From Magicicada septendecula (taxonomy: Eukaryota; Arthropoda; Insecta; Hemiptera; Cicadidae): a stretch of 64,000 bases of DNA. The translations under genes and the position numbers were made by a program. The notes under the pieces were generated by a model that searched no databases, was not told the DNA's origin, and saw only the letters and a program-made list of their open reading frames with translations. Positions 53,687-64,000 of this stretch are shown here, piece after piece. Numbering within the stretch: position 1 is the stretch's first letter; the number at the start of each line of letters is the position of its first letter. The DNA lies in the NCBI GenBank assembly GCA_034769895.1, contig CM068367.1:351355111-351419110 (forward strand). Direction: 5' to 3'.

Positions 53687-55094
53687 CATTGCTTGTAAAA
53701 AGTTCTAATTTAAACAATAATTGGCTTAGATGTGAACGGATAATGTCTGATATGCATGTCTCGTGTGTGGGTGACCTAAAGTATATTCATTGTCATATAT
53801 TTTGATTTATTTAAACACTGAAACAGCCTTATACATATGTATTTAGTAAATAGTAATTGCCCATGTCAAAAGGGGTGTAAAGTTATGTAATTCTGGGCAA
53901 CTGTGATGTAGCGATTGTGGCACGTGGCCATTATTAACTTATAACATGTCGGAGAACGCTAAACTTGCATACTCATGTAGGGGTGCGTTATAAATTAAAC
54001 CGAATTATGAGGCATTGAGGCCTTGTGTGTGAGTTATTAATTAAAAGAAAAGAGAAAATGTTACATCTATTTATAAAGAACGTAGTGGAATTGGTCAGGG
54101 GTGGCAGGTGTTTGATTTCTGTTTGATTTTGTCCATACAAGCTTAGGCAGTGGTACATGTGTGTGTTGTGTTCGGGAATAAGTGGTTTGTTAGCGAATTA
54201 ATTATTATTCATGCCTAGGGCTCCCGGAGCGCCGGACACCTGATCCTACCATGGTGGAATTTCCATCTTCCACCATGTCCTGAACGGACTACACCAACAC
54301 AGACTCTCGTTTCTCGCCTGCCGGAGGAGAAAGAACTGTAAGCATGCCACTGTAAACATCCCCTCAGCAAGACCGACTGACAGTCCAACAAGGCACAGAC
54401 CACCTGGGAATCATCTGGACAAAACGAGGTGATATTAATCCAATCCTTACCTAAATTTGGCCTCTATATAAAACAACTGGTATCGTGCGTTAACCATCTA
54501 TAAAAACTCAATTTCTACTTAAATTGACTTTCTACAGCTTAAAACCGTTTTAATGGTGCGCGTGCCCTGCTGAACATAATTTTTTCATGTAACATCGCCT
54601 TGATGTGTAATTAGTCTCGAGAACAATTGTACGCCCGTTCGCTGGCATGTGTCCAGCGCTCACTAATTTTTATGCTTTACTTTTTTTACCTTGATACTGA
54701 ATGAGTCTGTAGAAGTTTCGGGGGGACTTATACGTTAGTTAAGTAGGTAGGTGTAGTATGTAACATGCAGATCTGGACCGGCGGGTTTAGCATCTATTAT
54801 AATCACGGGTTTTTTGCACATAATCATTTTCTTATTTCATAGAAGGGTTGGGAGTTTCCCTTATTCTGCAATTAGGCCAGGTTACACATTAAAACCAAGG
54901 GTAGTCACCTGTTTGTGCAAATCTATGCAAGCTCCCGGACATGTTACCTTATGTCGGGTCTGGGTCTTGTCCAGCTTTCTTCTACCCTGTCTGGCTTTGG
55001 GGGGGGGGGAGTTTTTCCTAAAATTTTGTAAGGGTTAATTGCTTTTTCGGATGCCGTGTGGAACATGTCAGCGGCCGGGCCAAATCCTGGTTAT

Positions 55095-55430
55095 TATTTT
55101 TTAAATTTATAAATTGTACTTTTCATAAAACTATACAGGCTGTTTACAGGCATTTTAAATTTTGTAATTTGTATTTTCTGGTTATTATGGCCAATCCTGG
55201 TTATTTTTTTTAAATTTATAAGTTGTACTTTTCATAAAACTATACAGGCTGTTTACAGGGATTTTAAATTTATAAGTTGTATTTTAGATAAAATTATCCA
55301 GGCGTTTTACAGGCATTTAAAATTATAAATTGTATTTTTTTGATAAAATTATCCAGGCTGTTTACATGTATTTGAAAATTATAAATTGTTTTTTGATAAA
55401 ATTATACAGGCTGTTCACAAGGCTTTTAAA
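55095..55430. repeat. Degenerate tandem repeat, units of about 55-60 bp
   Basis: Five to six copies around ATACAGGCTGTTTACAGG and AAATTTATAA(G/A)TTGTA. Lies upstream of an AATAAA (55549) and a stretch resembling the LTR relics near 61.4 and 63.6 kb. Confidence 0.75.
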
Positions 55431-55544
55431 CTTATAATTGTGTCTGCGATTTACATGTACGGTGTATGTTGAATTATGTGTTATCGTGTCATAAAGGTTG
55501 TTATCTATAAATTATGAATATTCAAAAATTATAAGATGAATTTA

Positions 55545-55690
55545 CGAAATAATAAAGGTTATCTTGCTTGTTACTAGAGAGTATTAATTGCAAGTCCCGT
55601 CTCACTGGACCCAGCACACTTTATGCTTCCTTCTAGGCCTTCAGCCTAGTTGTGAATATCATGTAACCCTTTAAAAGAAAACAAAAAAAA
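55545..55690 (+). mobile_element. Possible LTR relic (R-U5-like part)
   Basis: AATAAAGG then TTAATTGCAAGTCCCGTCTC and a TTCTAGGCC/GGCCTTCAGCCTAG hairpin-like word resemble the corresponding part of 61266-61445 at low identity. Old fossil; no coding part recognised. Confidence 0.35.
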
Positions 55691-58600
55691 ATTCATGAAA
55701 CTAATACACAAATAAAAAGAGGGTTACGCAGCCGTTAAATTCTTAACGGAGGTCGGTGAAACGGGGAATAAAGAAGAAGCTAAGAAACGGCCTTTTACAT
55801 GCTTAAGGGAGGGCTAGTTTGGTTAGTTACTGCTGTGCATTGAAATGGACGAGACCAGCACAGGAGAGAAATTACTGGAAACGTCTCAGGACACACACAC
55901 AAACACAAAAACTCATTGTAGCATTTGCGACTTCCAAGAATGTATAATAGTGTGTGAGAAATTTCAGAAACCATAGCTACTGTGAACTAGAGTTAAAATA
56001 AAAGTATGAAAATATTTTTTTTTAAGAGCGGGAAGTCCTCCTAATAATAAATTTAAACAAAACCAAGTATAAAATTACAATTCTGGGAATGTAACTGAGG
56101 GCGTAAAAAGTATATGAATCATTTTTATATGAATCATGTGTTTTAAGCGTGAAAAAATTCGAATAAAAAAAATTAGTTAAACACAAGAGGCAAGGACCAG
56201 ATAAACTTAATTTGTGTACATCAAAGAGCGTGGTTTATCGTTTGTGGCTGTAGGCTTGTCGTACTTCGGGACCGTCCATGTTTGCACTTGTGATACTCGG
56301 AAACTGTTGTTTGCAAAGCGTAGGCAGACTAATTACAGAGTAAACACAGAGGTACACAGGTGCGCGCGCGCGTACACACACACACACACACACACACATA
56401 CACACACTCTACGAGAACAGTATAAACATTCACATACACATACGCAGGAAAAGAGTATAAATATACCTTCAATCATAAGTGTCAAAACTGTTACCTTGGG
56501 TCAGCATACGTTCATACAAATCATAACTTTAGTCTGTAATACAGAAGTCAACTTTTGTGAATTCAGGGATACTATAGGCTAAACTTTCTTTGCTCACCGA
56601 ATGAGTTCGTTCCTGTGAAGTGAGTACTGCCGTAAAAATTAATCTTGTCAATTTTAAATTGATAAGAATGTTATTGGCACAATATTTCCAAGGATGTTTT
56701 CATTTATATCGTACAGTGCTGACCGATTTTACGACAAAAAGCTTTAAATTTTGAGGACACAGGGTTTCACGATACGGTGGCTAAAAGTAAGTGATTAGAG
56801 TCTATTGATTGGAGAGGGCTTGGCGACCCTCATTGCTATCAGGTAAGTTAACTGGCACACAAAAATATCTTCACTTGTTTAACAAATATTTTAATAAAAT
56901 ATAAATAATAAATTGGGAACTTGTATGTCCTGTTAATATTATTAAAAAATAATTTTCTTTGCTTTTGTAAAATAACGAAATCAGAGAAAAACTTTGTATT
57001 GTGTAGATGGTTTGTTGACTCAACTTTTAATTTTTTAAACAGTTTCGATTAACACGATTCATTGAACTAACCGGTAAGTGATACATTCAAATTAAGAAAC
57101 AAATGTCGTTCAGTGCTTATTACACCAGTTTTATTTTTATTTGACTTTATAAGCTTCCTAACTTTGAAACTTATACATTTAATGCAAAAACGTAAAAAAA
57201 TTAGCTTCATAAATTATTCTTTTTGTATTAAAGAACTTTTATTTTGAGAAATTATGTTTACATATAAAGTAAGTCACATTGCCCTAGTTATTGAATTTTA
57301 TTAACAATAATGCTATATTGTGAGTTCTTAGAATAAAATGTATTTGAAATGTACAAAAATACAATCTAAAATAATTGTATGTCTTGTTATCTTGAAATCT
57401 TGTTATTATTGAATGAAAATAATATCTTTAATTGCATATAAAGTACATTAGACTCAATTAATCAAAATTCTATGAGAATATAGTATTCTGAGAGGTACCC
57501 GCATTCTTGAGGTCTCTGTTTAACTATATGAGTTCCGCGTTCTCACTTTACCCAATCTGACCCGTACATCTGATTGATAAAATTTATCTGGGTTCCGTAA
57601 ATTTTTACGTGCACGTATGATAATGTGTAGTTGTGTGCCGAGGCACGGTTTAAATTGGAATACCTCGGCTTGAATTTAATTTAAATCGGCGCCACCGGGA
57701 TTTGTTCTTAAATTTGTCAGTGCGCTACGCTTGCTGGATCGTCGGTCAAGGTCGCTGTGGCAGCGACGCCAACTATCGATATTACGTGCGGCGAAGAAAT
57801 TTAGTAATCTATATCAGCTGTTTACCGTGATTTTGCAATTCGCTAACGTTAGCTGGGTGCTGTGCACGAGTCCTTCCGTCTCATTTCTACCCCATTCTTG
57901 CTGATGTGAAGAACTGGTCCGGTGGTGACGTTATTTATCTTTCTCATGCAGTCTTGAAGCGTTCCAGGGTCCTCGCCCACTAGCCGAGAGTGATGGATTC
58001 CGATGTGGAAAACTAGATCTTAAACCTAAGCTCCATCACCGTCGGGCCGACAGAGAAACGCATGATTTCAGATCAAACTCACATCAACCCTGCTCATGAC
58101 GAATTCTTCAACACAGTTCAACACTCTCGCCTTGCGTACATCATCCACCTTCAGATCACAGTGGGATCAAACTGATTACTTATTTAAACACGACTTAGAG
58201 AAAGCAGTGGACACCCGTGATGTTAAAAAGAGACATTTTGTTAGACGAATTCGCCGCATGTGAATCAGTTATTTATGTTCTTGATTGTTGACTTTATAAT
58301 TCTTTAATTATATTGTATCAGTACTTAATCTAAATACCAATTGAATACAAGTATATTACCATCTAAAAAGGCGTGTTTACACCTCAATAGTTATAACTTA
58401 ATTAAACAAGGTCTTGCACAGGCACGTCTGGCTCTGCCATTATGCAGTGGGTTGTAATCATACTACTCTAGTAGATTCTGTTTAAATGCAATTGATCATG
58501 GATAGGTAAATGGATCCTTAATGTAATTGTTAGATAATATATGTAATGAATTGAGTAGTAATTCCAAGTTGTAATTAAAATTTGTGAAGGCATTTTATAC

Positions 58601-59489
58601 ATGTACTGTTAGAAATGATTGTATCAGCTGAGGTCATGTTCATGCAAGACTTACCTTGTTCTTTAATTTAACGTTGTGTCTATGTTGCACGAAGGGTCTA
58701 TAACAATTTAATAATTTACTAACGCATGCATTTATGTATATATATATATATATTTTTTGCAACGATACGTTTAGCATAAGTCTCCGTATCAACCCCTGAC
58801 TGCGGTATGAGAACATACGAACGCATGTATGAGTCGTATAAAAGATGTAAATAATGAAAATAATGTGATAATTAAGCGTTAGGTATAAGACATAAATAAA
58901 AGAAACAAACGTATTAATTAATTTTAAATAAGGAAATAATTGTAAGTGAACATGCATATGGAATTGCCAAGCCTTGTTGGTTTTAAACGCAGCGAAGGGA
59001 GACGAAACACGCCCCGAATGGCAGCTGTGACATCATGGCGACAGGCAACCGCGTGTGGATCAGTTTGTGTGTGTGTGTTAGTGTTAGTGTGGAAATGAAA
59101 AACAAGTTGATTTATGCATACGATTGTGGAAAATTTTACTCAGTTTTTTAAGTGCTGAACGAAAACCAGAAGTCACACGAATCAGAGACATATGTAGAAA
59201 AACAGCTGGCGCCTGGCGCTACAATTCAATACTAAGAGGTCTATGATCGTGGGAACCGTTCAGCTACCGTGTGAAATTTTGCCATACCTTCCATAGTTTA
59301 CACACCTTAATGTTCATAATTTGCATAGGTTAAGTTTATTAATGTACCTAACGATTTGACAAATAATATTTATAAAAAGTGTGCGCTTCATAGAAAGACG
59401 CGTAGGTTGTAATTAGTTAATAAACCGACGCGCTGACTTGTTCAACTCTGTCCGAACAGTTTTCAACAGGAATTGAACGCCGGCAGGAG

Positions 59490-59530
59490 TATAAAACCCC
59501 AGCGAGCGACACACGCTTTCTCAGATCATT
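59490..59530 (+). promoter_or_regulatory. Core promoter-like sequence (TATA plus initiator)
   Basis: TATAAAA at 59490-59496 and an initiator-like CTCAGATC with TCAGAT at 59521, the usual 30-bp spacing. No open reading frame follows, so it may be the promoter of a non-coding transcript or of a retroelement. Confidence 0.35.
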
Positions 59531-60937
59531 AACAGACAGTACGTGAAATCCACGCATCTCGCCACCGCAAATTTTACAAAGTTTAAGTAATGTTTTTAAA
59601 TCGAATTACGTAACTTAAAGTGCGATGGAACCGGCAGTACGTCGGTGAAAGTAATTAGGATATTCACGAGTTATTTAAAAGACAATAATACTGTAAACTA
59701 CGAGGAGTCGAAACGTCGTCGATGAACTTCAAGAAGTCCACGTAGAACTTCGAGACATCCACGAGGGAAAAGACGAGGAGAGGAGAGGAACCAGAGCAAT
59801 ATACTAGAGGACGCAGGGACAGCCACACGCAGATACATCCAGCCGTACATCACCACGACCAGAGGTCCAGGTCAGAACTCACCATCCATTAGACGGAGAG
59901 AGTAATTCCAAACGACGCAGAGACAGAGAAGGTGATACCGGAAGGGTATCCCAAAACTCGAGAGTCCAGGTGACGGTAACAACAGTTAAATGGTTGCAGA
60001 ATTATGCAGGTGAAGTCAGACATTTATTCAATCTTATAAATGACCCTGGGGTCTATCAAAAGAAGGGTCTAGATTCCATATACAAGTTTACATAAACTTT
60101 ATTATTTTGATTTGCATAATGAATAATTAATAAAAGTTCAGAGAATAATAATTTATAACAATGAACATAAAACTTCTTAATCTCATAAATAAATGGTAAT
60201 TAGAGAAACCATATATATATATATATATTTATATTTTTATTATATAATTAAAATCAAGTAACTGTTACGTAAAATTAAGTACGAAAGTTTACTTCAATTG
60301 TAGTTTTTAATTAATTGAGACATTAGGAGTATAGTTAAATAAAGCAATAGAATGATCTCTATTAGAATTTTTATAAATGTTTAATTATTTAATTTTTTTA
60401 TTGAGTGGTATATAATAAAAAAAAACCACACTTGCTAAGTCAATATATAATTCAATTTCGTATGTGTTAATTACGCATTGTAATAATATATGTGTTATGT
60501 ATTATACGTCTGTGTAAATATTCCTGGTCATATATGTCTTACTTTTGTGTATAATGTGTCTTAGACTATAAGAGATAAGATTTTGCCGCGTTATAATTAT
60601 ACGATATTCGTAAAAGTGAATATAAGGGTTTCAATATTAGTTAACCCACACACTAATTAATAACATGACAATTTGCAGTTTTTAATTAATAAACAAAATG
60701 AATATAATTTTATTAACAAAGTCGTACTAATTTCACAACCAGTACTAAATCCTCTGTACTCTTTACTTGTAACGATATTCACCCTCAATTAACTACCAAA
60801 GCCTGCGACCTAGCTGGGAAACATTAAGGTAAATACTGCAGAAGAAGAGTATACCTTCGAGACGTGGGTAAGTGCGCACAAATGAGTAATAGCATATGTG
60901 CAAAAGTGAGTTGTTAAGAGTATTGTTGCAATATATA

Positions 60938-61140
60938 TTTTGATGATGTAACTAAATATTCAGAGCAACTGGTAGTTATGAATTTTTTTATACATTTTGA
61001 TGATGTAACTAAACATTCAGAGCAACTAGTACTTATGAATTTTTTTATAACTTTTGATGATGTATTAAATATTCAGAGCAACTAGTACTTAGAAATTTTT
61101 TATATAGCTTGGTGATGTATTGAAATAGCCAGAGCTACTG
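60938..61140. repeat. 57-bp tandem repeat, nearly four units
   Basis: Units start at 60941, 60998, 61055 and 61112 (TGATGATGTAACTAAA, ATTCAGAGCAACTAGTACTT, then a T-run). Directly upstream of an LTR-like R-U5 segment. Confidence 0.85.
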
Positions 61141-61265
61141 TGACATTACTATTTAATTGTATATCTCATCTCAATTACTTGAGCAGGTTGTTAACAACAT
61201 TTCGCATACATACTTATATATTTTGATTATGCTCTGAAGTGCTGTAACTTACTATCACACATGTA

Positions 61266-61445
61266 AAGACTTGGTTATTAAACACTAATAAAAGTTGTTG
61301 ATGTTGAAACTATCGTTTTAATTGCAAGTTCTGTCACCATGGGCCCCGCATATTTTATCTTCCGTCTAGACCATGCGTCTAGTTTTAAATTTTAAGTGAA
61401 GCCCCTCAAAAAAAAAAATTATACAAAATTTCGGGGGACGTTTCA
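61266..61445 (+). mobile_element. LTR relic, 3' part, followed by a primer-binding-site-like word
   Basis: Shares about 180 bp with 63504-63695 at about 95 percent. Contains AATAAA and ends GGGGGACGTTTCA. TGGTAGCAGAGC follows at 61447-61458, in the place of a primer binding site. Fossil of a retrovirus-like LTR element; internal 2 kb without recognisable genes, so non-autonomous or eroded. Confidence 0.6.
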
Positions 61446-61458
61446 ATGGTAGCAGAGC

Positions 61459-63503
61459 GTGGTTGCGCTCGCGTAGTTACGCTCTGCGGAGTTAAGCTCT
61501 GTGTACTTGACAGTTGTGGCAGAACTTGCAATGTTGGAATTTTCAAACTTTTAAATGAATCAAAATCTTGGGTTAAGGAACGGATTATTTTGTGTTGGAG
61601 GAATTCAATAAGTATATGTATACCGGGTTGGAAATGAAATGAGCTTACACAAATTTTATTGATGTTTGTGTATATATGAATTTATAAAATGTCAATGTTG
61701 TGTCGTATTGTTTTGTTTAAGTGTGAGAATTACTGCAAGATATGTTATTATGCTTGTTTGTTGTATTGAATATTATTAATGTAAGCCGGAAGTAACCACC
61801 ATACTTAATACAAATTTTGGCATGTACACGTTCCGTTGGACCTTGTTGATGTTGCTCCTATCTGTTTAAACTTGTATATACTTGCACTATTTGAAGCATA
61901 TCGGTTTGTCCAATGATTTTCTAGCTGGAATGTGTTCCCATTGAGGGTCGGGAGCAATTAAGAGTCATGCGCTCATGTTAGCTGAGTTACCCTTCATGTC
62001 TGTATGTAAGGGATTAATTCTTTTGAATGAATGCGGTAATGGTGGGACACGCGACTCCATCATGGATTTGAAGTTGTGAATTATGGTGATAGATTCTTAT
62101 TTGCAGAATTATGTTCACGTAATTATGTTGTGGACCAGTCTGAGAATTATGTACTTGTTCGTTGTATATCGTGTGGTATTTATTTGAGTGTTAGATAGTG
62201 TTTGTGTTATGTTTATGGTATATATTGTAACATGACATATGAGCCCTAAGATTTCAGTAACATAAAATACTTACACATGTCAATAAATGAGTCAAAGAGA
62301 CAAGCCAAGTAATTTGTCTAAAATGCCAAGCTCAAAGCTACACGAGCTACCTATCACCAAGGATAAACTCACAACAATAAGAGTTCATAAACTGATGGTA
62401 AATGTAAATGAAATGACTTTATAATGAAAAGAAGATACACCACACAATGATTGTACCACAGGAAGCAACAGCCCAATAGTTTTCGGTCAGTGAAGAACCA
62501 AACAATACAAGAAAGAAGAACCAAGAATCAGTGAAGAACCAAACAATTCAAGAAAGAAGAATAAGTGAAGAAGAAGTAAAGAACCAAGGAAGACAGTGAA
62601 GAAACCTACTGCGAGAAGGACACCTAACAACCATGGCATAAAGTATAGATTCCAAGAGCCAGTCAACTATAAATCAACATCTTACCCATATATGCAATAA
62701 CTAATCAACCTACAGATTGAAGGGATGGACAAAAACTGACTAACTGAGATGACCAATATACAATAAATAATGTTATAAATGAATAGGACAAAATATGTTA
62801 TAAAAGGAATGAAAATAACAATAATGTTTATTGAATAGAAGCTGTAAATAAAAGCATAGTAACATGTTATGCACGGCACAAATGTAACAAAAGAAGTATT
62901 AATTTGTCTCAGAATATTAGCAAATATTAGTCAAATAGTCTGACAATCATGTATAAAAAGAAAGGGAATAACTAAAAGGGTTATTAGTTATCATTATTAA
63001 AACCAAACATGTAAAAAATAAGGTCAAAAGAAGACCAATTTGTGTCAACCCAACATACACATTGTTGGCACAAATGACAAAATCACATAACCTAAGACGT
63101 AGGTACTATTCACCTAAATTCACAACTAGCAGTAGGAAAAACCTACCCAAACCAGAATGTTTTATATGTAAAATCAAGTAGAAATGATAATCTTTCTATA
63201 GGTACAAATATAAGATACCCAAGATGAGTCTTAAATAAGAATATAAACAAATAAAGTGAACCAAAACCAACCAAAATGGAATTCACTATGTAAAACCTAT
63301 ATAAAACCATATTATAAAACCGAATAGAAACAAAAGGTTGATGTCAATACCACTACTGTACTAGTGTATAAAGATTATAAGAAAGAATATAATATATTAC
63401 AATTGTAATTAAGTGCACCTGTCATGTGACACCAGGTGTAAGTAATATTATTTAATCAAATACAATATGGAAAAGACTAGTGTACTAAACACACCAAAGT
63501 GTG
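61459..63503. other. Interior between the two LTR-like relics
   Basis: No recognisable reading frame. Includes an AG-rich, direct-repeat-like stretch around GTGAAGAACCAAACAAT (62490-62620). Confidence 0.45.
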
Positions 63504-63695
63504 AAGACTTGGTTATTAAACACTAATAAAAGTTGTTGATGTTGAAACCATCGTTTTAATTGCAAGTTCTGTCACCATGGGCGCCGCATATTTTATCTTC
63601 CATCTAGACCATGTGTCTAGTTTTAAATTTCAAGTCACGCCCCTCAAAAAAAAAGAGGTAACAAAAAATTATACAAAATTTTGGGGGACGTTTCA
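63504..63695 (+). mobile_element. LTR relic, second copy
   Basis: Matches 61266-61445 including the GGGGGACGTTTCA end, but the sequence before it is unlike the first copy. May be the right-hand LTR of the same fossil, or a solo piece of a related one. Few-percent divergence suggests moderate age. Confidence 0.55.
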
Positions 63696-64000
63696 GTTGC
63701 CACAACTGACAGTTTACGTCCACTATGCTTCATCATAAGCATATAAAGTTGTAAAGTATTTTTAATTTCTTGTATTGTTCTGTACCTGCCGATGAACTGA
63801 TTTACACACTTAGCACATTTTATCTTTTTCTGAAAAACAAAGTTATTTTTACATTCAACTATTATATTCTTTTGTTATAGCTTTCGCTACGGTAGTGTAC
63901 TAAATGAGAGCTCCTTTGTCATCAGTCATTGATTTAGAAAGATCAGCTTCCATTCATTTTATACCATTAGATACTGTAATTCCAAGAGGATTTCTTTGAT

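Larger units (their letters stand above)
52700..60930. other. Gene-poor right arm, mostly unclassified
   Basis: Holds a TA run, the 55-kb tandem repeat, one LTR-like relic and the TATA-type sequence. A less AT-rich stretch at about 57640-58250 looks different from its surroundings, but no open frame or known RNA was recognised in it. Confidence 0.45.

Overview
The window looks like nuclear DNA from an insect. It is AT-rich, its genes are split by introns, it is full of transposon relics and very long (CA)n tracts, and its two protein-coding genes match the insect TASK branch of two-pore potassium channels, closest to what I remember of Drosophila Task7. Which insect it is cannot be settled from the sequence; a polyneopteran such as a cockroach, termite or stick insect is only a guess. 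No bacterial genes, CRISPR array, tRNA or rRNA was seen. Layout: two TASK-type K2P genes lie head-to-tail on the minus strand. Gene B, the upstream one, runs 42946 to 33491. Gene A, the downstream one, runs 22506 to 4467. Both have five coding exons of identical length (133, 156, 344, 119 and 253 bp) with identical phases, and each predicts an intact 334-residue channel. A conserved block of about 60 bp and a strong splice donor lie 1.5-2.5 kb upstream of each start codon and probably mark a non-coding first exon and promoter. The most striking structure is in gene A. The 3' half of exon 3 (second pore helix, selectivity filter, exon end) plus the splice donor and 27 bp of intron has been amplified into a tandem array of 193-bp units (12322-17522), with 26 extra copies downstream of the real exon. 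Every copy keeps its length and splice donor, but 20 of the 26 carry a changed selectivity filter, and the unit length is not a multiple of three. I read the array as an exon-derived satellite that fills the intron with decoy 5' splice sites, not as a set of alternative exons. Gene B has no array. Mobile DNA fills the rest. There is a Tigger/pogo element in intron 3 of gene A, a mariner with both ends between the genes, an internally deleted mariner in gene B, a third mariner relic, a hAT with a perfect 8-bp target duplication whose 3' end was later copied in a 710-bp tandem duplication, LINE fragments, and several Penelope-like fragments. Several of the Penelope-like tails show a hammerhead-ribozyme pattern (CTGANGA, hairpin, GAAA, short palindrome, TC). 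From about 53 kb to the end there are no recognisable genes, only LTR-type relics, tandem repeats and unclassified sequence. A further pattern runs across the window: the palindrome TAGGCCTA occurs seven times, and in two places a related copy shows that it is a clean 6-bp insertion at a TA, as a transposon excision footprint would be.
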